Assembly: GCA_023400055.1 (NCBI GenBank)
Contig: JAEXFN010000053.1
Coordinates: forward strand, 62,001-126,000
DNA length: 64,000 bases
DNA from: Bacillota bacterium
GTDB taxonomy: Bacteria; Bacillota; UBA4882; UBA8346
Direction: 5' to 3'
The notes beneath the pieces were generated by a model that had not been told where the DNA came from, ran no database searches, and saw only the letters and a list, made by a program, of their open reading frames with translations. The position numbers were made by a program, and so were the translations under genes. Positions 35,462-44,093 of the stretch are shown here, in pieces. How positions within the stretch are numbered: position 1 is the first letter of the stretch; each line of letters opens with the position of its first letter.

Positions 35462-37206
35462 CAGATGGCACTCCCTTCCGAAGCCGGATCGGCCTCCAGT
35501 AATTGGCTGAAGCGCGCTGCCAGTTCCTCGACGGAGAACGGCATGCCGTTGTATTTCAGCACCCGGTCATGGACGGCGATCCCGGCTTCCTGGCGCAATA
35601 ACTTGCCGAGCTGGCCGGTAGCATTGTTTTCCACCAGAATGATCCGGCGGGCCCGTCTCAGATATTCCAGCGCGGACGGTGGCAACGGATAGACCTGCTC
35701 CAGATGAAGCTGGGCTACGTCCGGCCGATCCGCAGCGATGCTCGCCAAGGCCTCGCGAATGGCCGGGTAGGTCGAGCCCCAGCCGAGCACCAGGGTCTGA
35801 TAATCCGTCGGCCCGTGGAAAACCGGCGGGACGAGGTCGGTCCGGAGCAGCTCCAGTTTGCGAAGGCGTTTGTCGACCATGGCCACCCGGAGGTCGAGAT
35901 CCTCGGTGATATGGCCGGCCGGGTCGTGTTCGTCGCTGTCCACCCCGACCAGACCGCTGCCGTAACCGGGAATGCCCCGCGGCGAGAGGCCATCCGGCGT
36001 CAGCTCGTAGCGGCGGTAAGCCGCGTCGGTCTCAATGAACTGAGGCTCGCTGGCCGGACCGTCCGGGTCCAAGCTTGGCAGATTAAGGAATGAATCCGCC
36101 AGAAACTGGTCGGTCAGAATAAAGACCGGCACCTGAAATTGGTCGGCCCACTGGAAGGCTTCAGCGGCCCGGTAAAAGGCGGCGTCGATGGAGCGCGGCG
36201 CCAGGATCAGCCGGGGGAATTCGCCGTGCCCGGCGTAGAGGGCCAATTCCAGATCGCCCTGCTCGGTGCGGGTAGGCAAGCCGGTGGCTGGTCCGGGCCG
36301 TTGCGCGATGTGGGTCACCAGCGGCGATTCGATCATCCCGGCCAGACTGACCGCCTCGGTCATCAGGGCGAAACCGCCGCCGGAAGTGGTGACGATGGCC
36401 CGGGCTCCGGCATACCAGGCGCCAATTCCCATGTTGATGGCGGCGATCTCGTCCTCGGCCTGTTCAGCGACGATGCCGAAGTCGGCGGCATACTGGGAGA
36501 GGTAGGTTAGCACGCCGGTGCCGGGGGACATCGGATAGGCGGCGATAAAGTTGCAGCCGCCGGCGACCGCGCCCATGGCCACCGCCTCGCTGCCGTTGAC
36601 GATCAGATGGCCGGCCGCCGCCGGGTCCTTGGCCGGGGCCAGCCGGATCTGGTGCGTTTCGGCCAGGGCCAGGCCGGCCTGGTAGCCTTGGCGGGCCGCC
36701 TCGATATTCTGATCGATGATGGCCCGGGATTTGGTTCCAAAGTAAGCCGCGATGGCGCGGGCGACATTTTCGAATTCGACCTGGAAGAGTCCGGCGATGG
36801 CTCCACTGGCCACGCTGTTGGCGAAGAGCTTGTTGCCGATCGCCGTGGCGATACCCGCGAAGGGGATGTCGAGCACCGGCCGGGTCAGCTGAAGATCGGC
36901 CGCGTCGCCGACGATGATCGTCGCGGGAGACAGCCGTTTCTCCAGGTGCGCCGGAGCTTCCCGGTCCAACGCCACCAGCAGGTCGATCCGCTCGGCGAAA
37001 GCCGCTACCGGTTCGGAACTGATCCGGATGGCGGTAGAGTTGGAACCGCCCCGGATGCGGGACATGTACTCCTTGGAAGCGAAGATATGGTATCCTTCGG
37101 ACTTTAAAATCTTGGCCAGTAGATATTCAATGGTTTGGATACCTTGGCCGGCTTCGCCGGCGATCACCACTGAAACCGCCTTGCGATCTGGCATCGTCTG
37201 GCTCAC
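35461..37206 (-). CDS. korA: 2-oxoacid:ferredoxin oxidoreductase, fused gamma-alpha subunit
   Basis: A 581-residue fusion. Residues 1-190 are the gamma domain (VIAGEAGQGIQTIEYLLAKIL, SKEYMSRIRGGSNSTAIRIS); residues about 205-575 are the alpha (POR_N and PFOR_II) part, with GNEAVAMGAVAGGCNFIAAYPMSP-type, EDEIAAINMGIGAWYAGARA and TSGGGFALMTEAV blocks. GTG 37206 with AAAGGGTGACTG upstream is the start. No ferredoxin-like delta subunit is encoded here, so electrons go straight to soluble ferredoxin. Substrate may be 2-oxoglutarate or another 2-oxoacid. Confidence 0.93.
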   Translation of the reverse strand: MSQTMPDRKAVSVVIAGEAGQGIQTIEYLLAKILKSEGYHIFASKEYMSRIRGGSNSTAIRISSEPVAAFAERIDLLVALDREAPAHLEKRLSPATIIVGDAADLQLTRPVLDIPFAGIATAIGNKLFANSVASGAIAGLFQVEFENVARAIAAYFGTKSRAIIDQNIEAARQGYQAGLALAETHQIRLAPAKDPAAAGHLIVNGSEAVAMGAVAGGCNFIAAYPMSPGTGVLTYLSQYAADFGIVAEQAEDEIAAINMGIGAWYAGARAIVTTSGGGFALMTEAVSLAGMIESPLVTHIAQRPGPATGLPTRTEQGDLELALYAGHGEFPRLILAPRSIDAAFYRAAEAFQWADQFQVPVFILTDQFLADSFLNLPSLDPDGPASEPQFIETDAAYRRYELTPDGLSPRGIPGYGSGLVGVDSDEHDPAGHITEDLDLRVAMVDKRLRKLELLRTDLVPPVFHGPTDYQTLVLGWGSTYPAIREALASIAADRPDVAQLHLEQVYPLPPSALEYLRRARRIILVENNATGQLGKLLRQEAGIAVHDRVLKYNGMPFSVEELAARFSQLLEADPASEGSAI

Positions 37207-37455
37207 TGTCAGTCACCCTTTCTGCATCAAAATTAGGAGACCAGGCATGTTGTCTTGGCCTGCGTTTTAAGCCCCGTGACAATGGGAACTTGCCATAAAT
37301 TATTCGGCGTTTCTTCGCCAGGACCTGCGTCGGCTGGTGCGGGTATCCGGGAAAAATTTTAGCAAGCCGGTCCCGATGTTGCGAATGCGCTGTCGACCTT
37401 TTACGGGCGACCTTTTCAGCCTATGACTCGGACAGGAGGAAATATTCGCGAGCGT

Positions 37456-37484
37456 TTTTCAAAATGCCGGAGGTGACGTATAAT
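37456..37484 (+). promoter_or_regulatory. Promoter of the Nudix hydrolase gene
   Basis: A -35 TTTTCA (37456-37461) and consensus -10 TATAAT (37479-37484) are separated by 17 bp and lie about 40 bp upstream of the ATG. Confidence 0.65.
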
Positions 37485-37525
37485 GTAGATGAGGATCGGG
37501 CTCAGAAACAAAGGGGGGATGGTTT

Positions 37526-38026
37526 ATGATTCGTTTGCGGCAGATGGCGGCGGCTTTTTTGAGCAATGGGGCGGATCTCCTGCTGATGAAGCGGGCCGAA
37601 ACCCGGGAATTGGCGCCGGGATTATGGGCGCCGGTCGGCGGTCATCTGGAAAATGCCGAAATGAGCGATCCGGCGGCGGCATGCTTGCGCGAAGTTTGGG
37701 AAGAGACCGGATTCCGCCCGGAACGGTTGACCGATTTCAAGCTGCGCTATCTGGTCTCGCGCTTGCGGGGCGCCGAGATCAGGCTCCAATACATCTATTT
37801 TGGGCGGACCCTGGATCGGGGTTTTCATCCGACGGTCGAGGGCGAACTGCACTGGATCGCCGCCGCTCGGGCGCTGAGTTTGGAAATGGCTCCGACCTCC
37901 CGTTTTTTGCTGGAACACTACCAGCGGGTCGGGCAATATAACGATACGATCTATGTCGGAAGCCTGGCCGCGGCGGAGGGCGGGCCCGCGGTTAACTGGG
38001 CCGAACTGAGCGATTGGGAGCCATAA
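37526..38026 (+). CDS. Nudix hydrolase
   Basis: A 166-residue protein with a Nudix fold: LMKRAETRELAPGLWAPVGGHLE leads into the Nudix box, where GGHLENAEM...CLREVWEETGF supplies the REVWEETGF helix with the metal-binding glutamates. The loop between the first Glu and REVWEE is about two residues longer than the classic GX5EX7REUXEEXGU. AAGGGGGG lies upstream of ATG. It probably cleaves a nucleoside diphosphate derivative; the C-terminal 60 residues are unassigned. It is monocistronic. Confidence 0.87.
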   Translation: MIRLRQMAAAFLSNGADLLLMKRAETRELAPGLWAPVGGHLENAEMSDPAAACLREVWEETGFRPERLTDFKLRYLVSRLRGAEIRLQYIYFGRTLDRGFHPTVEGELHWIAAARALSLEMAPTSRFLLEHYQRVGQYNDTIYVGSLAAAEGGPAVNWAELSDWEP

Positions 38027-38139
38027 GGCCGACTTGCATTTTCTGCGCTGGTGAGCGGGCAATCCATCGAAAAACCCGGCGCGGGTTTCAAACCGGCCGG
38101 GTTCGACGGTTATCATAAACTTACAATTTGCAGTTTGGC

Positions 38140-38319
38140 TCAGATAGCGAAGGTCGTAGTGCTTACAATCAAGAGGATCAGTACCAGAAAGATGAGAAAT
38201 GCCAATTCCTGGCCACCAAAGCCGAAAAACCAATCCCGTCGTCTGTGGTGCCTTTTCCTCCTGCATTTGCAGCGTTTTTCACATGGATCCCATTCGCAGA
38301 CGCGATGATGTCTAGACAT
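38140..38319 (-). CDS. Small Arg/Cys-rich tail-anchored protein, YjcZ-like
   Basis: A 59-residue product starting at ATG 38319 (AAGGAGGTTTCGCCC upstream). The N-terminal half is basic and Cys-rich (CEWDPCEKRCKCRRKRHHRRR) and the C-terminal half is one hydrophobic helix GGQELAFLIFLVLILLIVS. The GG-x-x-(A/F)-(L/F)-(L/I) membrane segment recalls YjcZ/SscA sporulation proteins, although the charged front half is unusual for them. A spore-coat or membrane role is a guess. It is monocistronic and lies downstream of the dacF-like gene on the same strand. Confidence 0.6.
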   Translation of the reverse strand: MSRHHRVCEWDPCEKRCKCRRKRHHRRRDWFFGFGGQELAFLIFLVLILLIVSTTTFAI

Positions 38320-38478
38320 GGGCGAAACCTCCTTATTCAAAAGACTGGTTGGTACCAGGGCCTTTATTCCCTTTGGTAATAAAATATTAAAAATCCCAGG
38401 CAAGGGGAACGGGCGTTTGGAATTAATTAAAAACAGGCTTTCCGCAGTACAGCGCGGCAGATTCCCCGAAAACTAAAA

Positions 38479-38501
38479 AAACCAGCCGGAACGGCTGGTT
38501 T
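38479..38501. terminator. Terminator after the dacF-like gene
   Basis: AAACCAGCCG/CGGCTGGTTT is a 10-bp stem with a GAA loop and A/T runs on both sides, 22 bp past the stop on the minus strand. Confidence 0.9.
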
Positions 38502-38522
38502 TTGGCAACGGATGCCCTGTTT

Positions 38523-39368
38523 TCAGGAGCGGGTTCCGGCGGATTTTTGTCTGAATCCGTAATCGAAAAGTTTGATGCTGTCGTCGTAAATGGCATTGGA
38601 CTTGAGCACCACCGCTATCAGACGGGTCCCGTTTTTCTCGGCCGCCGCCACCAGACAGCCGCCGGCGGATAAGGTGTAGCCGGTCTTGACGCCGATCGTG
38701 TAAGGATAGCGCCAGAGCAGCTTGTTATGGTTATAAAGGGTGAGCGTTTGACCCGGTTTATTGCCGGGAACCGTTTTGACCTTGGTCCGGACGATGCGGG
38801 CGAAGATCGAGTTGCGCATGGCATAAGCGGTCAACCGGGCCAGGTCCCGGGCGGTGCTGTAATGGTTGAGCGCCGGCAGACCGTTGGGATTCTTGTAATT
38901 GGTGTTGGTAAGGCCGATCTGGCGGGCTTTTTCCGTCATCAGCCGGGCGAAATCGGCTTGAGAGCCGGAGATGGCGTCGGCGATGGCGACCGCCGCATCA
39001 TTCCCGGAGACCAGCATCAACCCGTAAAGCAAATCTTCCATGGTCAACCGTTCGCCGTAGGCCAGAGCCATCGATGAGCCGTCGACCGCTACCGCGTTTT
39101 TGCTGACGGAGACGGTTTTTTGAAGGTTGGAGCGCTCAATGGCAAGGATGGCGGTCATGATCTTGGTGGTGCTCGCCGGAGCCATGGCGGCATCAGCGTT
39201 TTTACTGTAAAGCAGTTTTCCGCTATTGGTATCCATTAATACTGCGGCGCGGGCGTCGATTTGCGGTTGAACCCCGGCGGCCCGGGTGTAAGCCAAGCCA
39301 AATGCGGCGAGTCCGATCAGACTGATGAGACTGATGCAGAACAAACGATAGCCTGATTTCAATTTCAC
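38523..39368 (-). CDS. dacF: D-alanyl-D-alanine carboxypeptidase (DacF/PBP5-like)
   Basis: About 281 residues from GTG 39368, chosen because AAAGGAG precedes it; a TTG start 17 codons upstream lacks a ribosome site. A hydrophobic signal/anchor sequence (FCISLISLIGLAAFGLAY) is followed by the low-molecular-weight PBP motifs: STTK (Ser66, this start), SGND and KTGYTLSAGG. It trims the terminal D-Ala of murein pentapeptides outside the membrane. It lacks the long C-terminal domain of PBP5, so it is on the short side, as in DacF/DacB-like sporulation enzymes. Confidence 0.9.
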   Translation of the reverse strand: MKLKSGYRLFCISLISLIGLAAFGLAYTRAAGVQPQIDARAAVLMDTNSGKLLYSKNADAAMAPASTTKIMTAILAIERSNLQKTVSVSKNAVAVDGSSMALAYGERLTMEDLLYGLMLVSGNDAAVAIADAISGSQADFARLMTEKARQIGLTNTNYKNPNGLPALNHYSTARDLARLTAYAMRNSIFARIVRTKVKTVPGNKPGQTLTLYNHNKLLWRYPYTIGVKTGYTLSAGGCLVAAAEKNGTRLIAVVLKSNAIYDDSIKLFDYGFRQKSAGTRS

Positions 39369-39496
39369 GAGTACCAATGCTCCTTTGCCATCAGGGAATG
39401 AGAGTTTCCGCTGATTCAATTTGATATTTAATAGATATTCAGTGACCGCCGATAAAATTATCGGCTAAAAATCAAACTCCTGCTAGTGAAATTTTT

Positions 39497-40234
39497 TTAA
39501 ATTTTGGGCAATGATTCCGGCGCTAGCAGCCGGATCAGCCGTTCGGCCAAAGCCGGCGCCGCTGGTTCGTGCCGGCAATAAACATGACTGTCCCAGCCCC
39601 GCTTTCGCCATTCTTCAAGCTTGTTAGCGATTAACTTCAATTGGGATTCGGAGTACGGACCGTCCCGCAGCCTGAGATAGGCCAAGCCGCAACCGGGTTC
39701 CGGCCAAGCCGCGACCGGAAACCATTGATCATTAAAGCATAACCCCAGCTCCCGTCGGGACAAGAGGTTAAAGAAGGATTCATTCCAAAGAGCGCGGTTG
39801 CGCACCTCCAGGATCCAGGGGTTTTGGAATGGGCCGTTGGCGGCGGTTCTGAGGGTTGTCAGGGCTGCCACCAGGCGCTCCGCTTCCGCCATCCCGGCGG
39901 CCGGTGGGAATTGGAAGAGCACCGGACCCAGCTTGGGACCCAGCGCTTGCAAACGGGACAGGAACAGTTCTAGGAAAGAGCGGTCCAGCTCCTTCCCGGC
40001 CGTGAGCGAACGGTGCGCCTTGACGCCGAAGCGGAACTCCGGGCCGACCGCCGCGGCCCATTTCGCCAGGTTGGCCGCTGCCGGCAGCCGGTAGAACGTG
40101 TTATTCAGTTCAACTGTTGGGAAATGTTCCGCATAATAGGTTAACATTTGCGCCGCGGCTAGAGCGGGCGGATAAAAAATTCCCCGCCATTCGGGATACG
40201 AGAAACCCGAAATTCCCACGTAGATCTCGGCCAC
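39497..40234 (-). CDS. DUF72 (YecE-like) protein
   Basis: A 245-residue TIM-barrel protein. The N-terminal IYVGISGFSYPEWRGIFYP, VELNNTFYRLP, FRFGVKAHRSLT, LGPVLFQFPP and the C-terminal YLRLRDGPYSESQL and WDSHVYCRHEP follow the DUF72 pattern. The family has no firmly established enzymatic role; links to DNA repair or iron-sulfur enzymes have been proposed elsewhere. The start has AGGTGGCC upstream and no partner gene is obvious. Confidence 0.88.
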   Translation of the reverse strand: MAEIYVGISGFSYPEWRGIFYPPALAAAQMLTYYAEHFPTVELNNTFYRLPAAANLAKWAAAVGPEFRFGVKAHRSLTAGKELDRSFLELFLSRLQALGPKLGPVLFQFPPAAGMAEAERLVAALTTLRTAANGPFQNPWILEVRNRALWNESFFNLLSRRELGLCFNDQWFPVAAWPEPGCGLAYLRLRDGPYSESQLKLIANKLEEWRKRGWDSHVYCRHEPAAPALAERLIRLLAPESLPKI

Positions 40235-40398
40235 CTGTCGTTACTCCCATTCTGCGCGCTAACCGAAAACCGCCGAAGTCGGGCCGGTTTTTTAAGCATC
40301 GTCCCAGAGTAGTATGGCCCGACCGCTGGAATTTGACTCGGCTGCCTAGGGGACCATTTTTGACTGCAAAAGAAGCCATGTGATAAAGTCTTTAAAAT

Positions 40399-40505
40399 TA
40401 GAAAATTGCTTTGCAAAGGTTTAAAAACGACTTTATCCCTTGCTTCTCTGAGCTTTTGTGAACGCTCCGACCTTCGGACGGGGTTTATCACAACGCTTTT
40501 AGAAA
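40399..40505. repeat. Copy 1 of a dispersed intergenic repeat (about 100 bp)
   Basis: This stretch matches 55460-55555 with about three-quarters identity. Shared blocks are TTTATCCCTTG, TTCTGA-type, GAAC, GACCTTCGGACG and TATCA-A-CG. Both copies lie just upstream of plus-strand genes. On the minus strand both translate to a related peptide (SQKLREARDKVVFK here, SQRFRKTRDKIILK there), which hints at decay from one source. Confidence 0.6.
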
Positions 40506-40574
40506 GAATCCTGTAACCTTGGCCCAGTTCGTGATCATACAATGGCATAGACGGAAAGAGATGGGGGAATGTTC

Positions 40575-41048
40575 ATGACTCCGGAATCCATAGCCGATTT
40601 GCTCATCGTCGGCTTGCCGTTGGTCACGGCGGGCAGCGTTTATGCTTTGACCGCGACGGCCCTCTATTTGACGACCCGCTACCGGGATAACCGGTTGGCG
40701 CAGGCCCTGGTCGTCCTGGATGAGGTGGTCATCAGCGTGGTCAAGGAGTTGAATCAGACCATGGTCGATGACCTGAAGAAAGCCCGGGCGGACGGGAAAC
40801 TCACCCCGGAAGAGGCGGAACAGATCAAGAAGCAAGCCGTGGACCTGGTGATGAACCGTTTGGGCGCGGGAATACCCCAAGTGTTGCAAAAGACCTTCGG
40901 GCCATTGCTGGCGCTGGTCTCGACCAAGATCGAGGCGACCCTTTATGATTTGAAGAAGTCCCGCCAGCCGGTGCAGCGGAAGTACCCGGTCCGGCAACCC
41001 GCCAAACCCCAATATTTGGCAGCGGTCGGGACGAAGCACGGCCGGTAA
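40575..41048 (+). CDS. Small membrane-anchored protein, phage-holin (LLH type)-like
   Basis: About 157 residues. The second ATG (40575) suits the GGGGGA ribosome site better than ATG 40569. One N-terminal helix (LIVGLPLVTAGSVYALTATALYL) is followed by a long amphipathic, charged region (DEVVISVVKELNQTMVDDLKKARADGKLTPEEAEQIKKQAVDLV, split here by family comparison) and a basic, proline-rich tail. Architecture resembles LLH-family holins and XhlA-type proteins. No phage genes are adjacent, so it is probably domesticated or merely similar. Confidence 0.5.
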   Translation: MTPESIADLLIVGLPLVTAGSVYALTATALYLTTRYRDNRLAQALVVLDEVVISVVKELNQTMVDDLKKARADGKLTPEEAEQIKKQAVDLVMNRLGAGIPQVLQKTFGPLLALVSTKIEATLYDLKKSRQPVQRKYPVRQPAKPQYLAAVGTKHGR

Positions 41049-41110
41049 TCGGGACTCTCCAGGGTGTCGGCAGTATTGAGTTTTACTCGGAAAGACAATG
41101 CGATTCCCGG

Positions 41111-41146
41111 AACGGAAGGCGGCAAGGTTGGTGCCTTCCGTTTTTT
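41111..41146 (+). terminator. Terminator after the holin-like gene
   Basis: AACGGAAGGC/GCCTTCCGTT is a 10-bp stem with a 12-base loop followed by TTTTTT. Confidence 0.87.
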
Positions 41147-41230
41147 ATGACCCAAAATCGGCGTCCGCCCCGTCGCTCCAAATCCAAACCTCCCGAAAAG
41201 AATTATCCCGGCCCTAATTTTGATTTTATT

Positions 41231-41486
41231 GACCGATAATTCAATGATTGGGAGCGGATTCTCATTTATCCGGACCGAAAAGTCATTTCTGATGATCGAA
41301 AAATTAATTATCCGGATCGAAATTGCAATTCTCATGATCGAAAAGTTATTTATTGGGAAGGAATTTTTGATTCTCATGATCGAAAGATCATTTCTCGTGA
41401 TCGAAAAATTAATTATCGAGATCGAATTTTTAATTATCCGGATCGATAATTCGTTTATCGGATCGAAAATGCAATTCAGCGCTTCG
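41231..41486. repeat. Array D: about 12 units of 21 bp anchored on GATCGAA
   Basis: GATCGAA or a close variant recurs at 41231, 41252, 41273, 41294, 41315, 41336, 41357, 41378, 41399, 41420, 41441 and (one base short) 41461: a 21-bp ladder. Units read like GATCGAAAAATTAATTATCCG and contain GATC plus AATTAATT palindromes. The array is far more AT-rich than the surrounding genes. It translates on the plus strand as heptads (MIEKLII, RIEIAIL, MIEKLFI, MIERSFL, VIEKLII) and on the minus as NFSIMRI-type heptads. It lies between a terminator and the sudB promoter. Confidence 0.9.
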
Positions 41487-41604
41487 AAAAATAATTTTTG
41501 GCGCAAATTTATATTTCTCATGGCGCGACTTTTTATTAATGTAACTTCAAAGCTTATATCGCCATGGTTGTAACAACTTTTTTTTGTTGCGAAAGTTGGA
41601 GTTA

Positions 41605-41613
41605 TGGTATACT
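41605..41613 (+). promoter_or_regulatory. Extended -10 promoter of sudBA
   Basis: TGG-TATACT (TGn extended -10; TATACT at 41608-41613) lies 137 bp upstream of the sudB TTG start. The -35 is poor (TTGTTG at 18 bp or TTGCGA at 15 bp). Confidence 0.5.
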
Positions 41614-41749
41614 CAAGACAGGTTTATTTTTTGTTACAATTTCAATTTTTGCTGCGATGCGGTTGCAAAAGAGTTATGATAAAAAGTATTAAGCTTTTTC
41701 GGACTGCGCTAAATTGGTTAGGACGCGTTGCAATGAAGGAGGGAATTAG

Positions 41750-42595
41750 TTGAAGGTAGTAGCCAAAGACATTCTGGCGCCGCGGATCGTCCGGTTGGTG
41801 GTCGAGGCGCCGCGGATCGCCGCCAAGGCCCAACCCGGCCATTTCGTGGTGGTCCGGCTGGATGACCGGGCGGAACGGATCCCGCTGACGATTGCCGATT
41901 TTGACCGGGCCGCGGGCACGATTACCCTGATCATCCAGGAAGTCGGCAAGAGTACGGCCTTGATCAATGCTTTGGAACCGGGCCAGTCCTTTGCGGATAT
42001 TCTGGGTCCGCTCGGCACCCCGTATCCCATCGAGACGGTGGGCACGGTGGTCGGAGTGGCCGGCGGTTTGGGAGCCGCGCCGCTTTATCCCAAGGTCAAG
42101 GCGTTGCATGAAGCTGGTAACCGGGTGATCGTCATCCTCGGCGCGCAACGCCGGGAACTGCTGATTCTGATGGAAGAGCTCCGCGCCGTCTGCCACGAGT
42201 TGATAATCGCCACCGACGACGGCAGTTACGGCGAGCATGGCCTGGTGACCATGCCGCTGCGCCGGGTCCTGGAGCGCGAAAAGGTGGCTGAGGTGATCGC
42301 CATCGGCCCGGTGCCGATGATGGACGCCTGTTGCCAGATCACCCGGGAATTGAAGGTCAAGACCGTGGTCAGCCTGAATGCGGTGATGGTCGACGGCACC
42401 GGGATGTGCGGCGGTTGCCGGGTCAATGTGGGCGGCCAGAGCAAGTTCTGTTGCGTGGACGGGCCGGCTTTCGACGGCTTGCAGGTGGACTTCGCCGAGC
42501 TGCGCCAGAGGCAACGTTATTATCAGGCCCAGGAGAGAGGGGCCTATCAAGCCTATCAGGATGGAATGGAGGGTTGCCGATGCCGCGCCAAGTGA
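41750..42595 (+). CDS. sudB: SudB/NfnA-like ferredoxin-NADP+ oxidoreductase FAD/[2Fe-2S] subunit
   Basis: A 281-residue protein starting at TTG 41750 behind AAGGAGGG. The FAD-binding barrel (RIPLTIADFD) and NAD(P)-binding GVAGGLGAAPLYP are followed by the cluster-binding tail, where D215, C220, C223 and C235 reproduce the one-Asp, three-Cys ligand set known for the [2Fe-2S] cluster in Pyrococcus SudB. With the overlapping SudA partner it makes the sulfide dehydrogenase / NfnAB type enzyme, which in anaerobes couples NADH, NADPH and ferredoxin pools by electron bifurcation. Confidence 0.9.
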   Translation: MKVVAKDILAPRIVRLVVEAPRIAAKAQPGHFVVVRLDDRAERIPLTIADFDRAAGTITLIIQEVGKSTALINALEPGQSFADILGPLGTPYPIETVGTVVGVAGGLGAAPLYPKVKALHEAGNRVIVILGAQRRELLILMEELRAVCHELIIATDDGSYGEHGLVTMPLRRVLEREKVAEVIAIGPVPMMDACCQITRELKVKTVVSLNAVMVDGTGMCGGCRVNVGGQSKFCCVDGPAFDGLQVDFAELRQRQRYYQAQERGAYQAYQDGMEGCRCRAK

Positions 42596-43956
42596 TGCCC
42601 AAGCAGGATCCGGTCGAACGCGGCCGGAACTTTAACGAAGTCGCGTTGGGATTCACAGCCGAGCAGGCGCAGGCCGAAGCCGCCCGCTGCCTTCACTGCC
42701 CCAAGCGTTTTTGCGTGCAGGGCTGTCCGGTCGAGGTGGATATCCCCGATTTCATTCAGTTAATGAAAGAAGGAGACTTGCCCGGGGCAGCCGCCAAGAT
42801 TAAGGAGAAAAACAGCCTGCCGGCGATCTGCGGCCGGGTCTGTCCCCAGGAGTCGCAATGCGAGAAGGAGTGTATCCTCGGCAGGAAGGGCGAACCGGTT
42901 TCCATCGGCGCCCTGGAGCGGTTCGTGGCCGATTACGCGACTGAGGATGCCAGCCCGGCTCCGCCCGTGCCTTGCAAGGCGGCGATCATCGGTGCCGGGC
43001 CGGCCGGTTTGACTGCCGCGGCCGATCTGGCGTTGCAGGGTTTTGACGTCACCGTCTTCGAATCGCTGCACGAGGCCGGCGGAGTGTTGCAGTACGGGAT
43101 TCCGCAGTTTCGGTTGCCCAAGGAGATCGTCGGACGCGAGGTGGAGTACATCAAGCGGCTCGGCGTGAAATTTGAAACCAGTGTGCTGGTGGGGCAGACG
43201 GTCACCGTCCCGGAACTTTTCGAGCAGGGCTTTGACACCATGTTCATCGGGACCGGCGCCGGTTTGCCTTACTTCCTGGACATTCCCGGCGAGAATCTGA
43301 ACGGCGTGTACTCGGCCAACGAATTTCTGACCCGGGTCAACCTGATGAAGGCTTACCGCTTCCCGGAGTACGACACCCCGGTGCGGATCGGCGAGCGGGT
43401 GGCGGTGGTCGGCGGCGGCAACGTGGCGATGGATGCGGCCCGGACCTCGCTCCGGCTGGGCGCCAAAGAGGTTTACATCGTTTACCGGCGTTCCGAGGAC
43501 GAACTGCCGGCCCGGCACGAAGAGATCGAGAACGCCAAAGAGGAAGGGATCATTTTCCGGCTCCTGACCAATCCGGTCCGGATCATCGGCAATGAACGAG
43601 GCGAGGTCGGGGCCCTGGAGTGTATCCGGATGGAACTCGGCGAGCCCGATCAGAGCGGCCGGCGGCGGCCGGTCCCGGTCCCGGATTCCAATTACCAGTT
43701 CCCGGTGGACAACGTGATCGTGGCCATCGGCCAGGGGCCGAATCCGGTTCTGTTGCGGACCACCGCGGGGCTCGGGCTGAATCAGCGCGGTTACATCCAG
43801 GTCGATCCCGAAACGCTGGAAACCAGCATTCCCGGGATTTTCGCCGGCGGAGACATCGTCACCGGGGCGGCCACGGTGATCGCGGCCATGGGCGCCGGCA
43901 AGAAAGCCGCCCGCCAAATGATGGAGTATTGTCGCAAGAAGCAGGCGACGGGCTGA
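42580..43956 (+). CDS. sudA: SudA/NfnB-like (GltD-type) NADPH oxidoreductase subunit
   Basis: A 458-residue iron-sulfur flavoprotein beginning at ATG 42580 (GGAGGG upstream), overlapping sudB by 16 bp. N-terminal Cys clusters (AARCLHCPKRFCVQGCPV and CGRVCPQESQCEKECILG) bind two [4Fe-4S] centres; GAGPAGLTAAADL near residue 137 binds FAD; GGGNVAMDAARTSLRLGA binds NAD(P)H; GGDIVTGAATVIAAMGAGK is the C-terminal FAD contact. Glutamate synthase small subunits share this fold, but no large subunit is nearby and the SudB partner points to NfnAB/Sud function. Confidence 0.92.
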   Translation: MPRQVMPKQDPVERGRNFNEVALGFTAEQAQAEAARCLHCPKRFCVQGCPVEVDIPDFIQLMKEGDLPGAAAKIKEKNSLPAICGRVCPQESQCEKECILGRKGEPVSIGALERFVADYATEDASPAPPVPCKAAIIGAGPAGLTAAADLALQGFDVTVFESLHEAGGVLQYGIPQFRLPKEIVGREVEYIKRLGVKFETSVLVGQTVTVPELFEQGFDTMFIGTGAGLPYFLDIPGENLNGVYSANEFLTRVNLMKAYRFPEYDTPVRIGERVAVVGGGNVAMDAARTSLRLGAKEVYIVYRRSEDELPARHEEIENAKEEGIIFRLLTNPVRIIGNERGEVGALECIRMELGEPDQSGRRRPVPVPDSNYQFPVDNVIVAIGQGPNPVLLRTTAGLGLNQRGYIQVDPETLETSIPGIFAGGDIVTGAATVIAAMGAGKKAARQMMEYCRKKQATG

Positions 43957-43986
43957 TTCGAGGCGCCGGTGACGGGAGAGTGGCTG

Positions 43987-44022
43987 AAGACTCCAGTCCG
44001 GGAACGGATTGGGGTCTTTTTT
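43987..44022 (+). terminator. Terminator after sudBA
   Basis: AAGACTCCAGTCCG pairs with CGGATTGGGGTCTT (two G-T wobbles), loop GGAA, followed by TTTT. Confidence 0.87.
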
Positions 44023-44031
44023 GGGTTGAGC

Positions 44032-44060
44032 TTGATTTCCGAACAAATGTTTGGTATACT
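44032..44060 (+). promoter_or_regulatory. Promoter of the DUF5680 gene
   Basis: A -35 TTGATT (44032-44037) and -10 TATACT (44055-44060) with exactly 17 bp between; the TTG start is 34 bp downstream. Confidence 0.8.
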
Positions 44061-44093
44061 TAAAGGCATGTTGTCAAGAGGAGGTGCGGTCCG

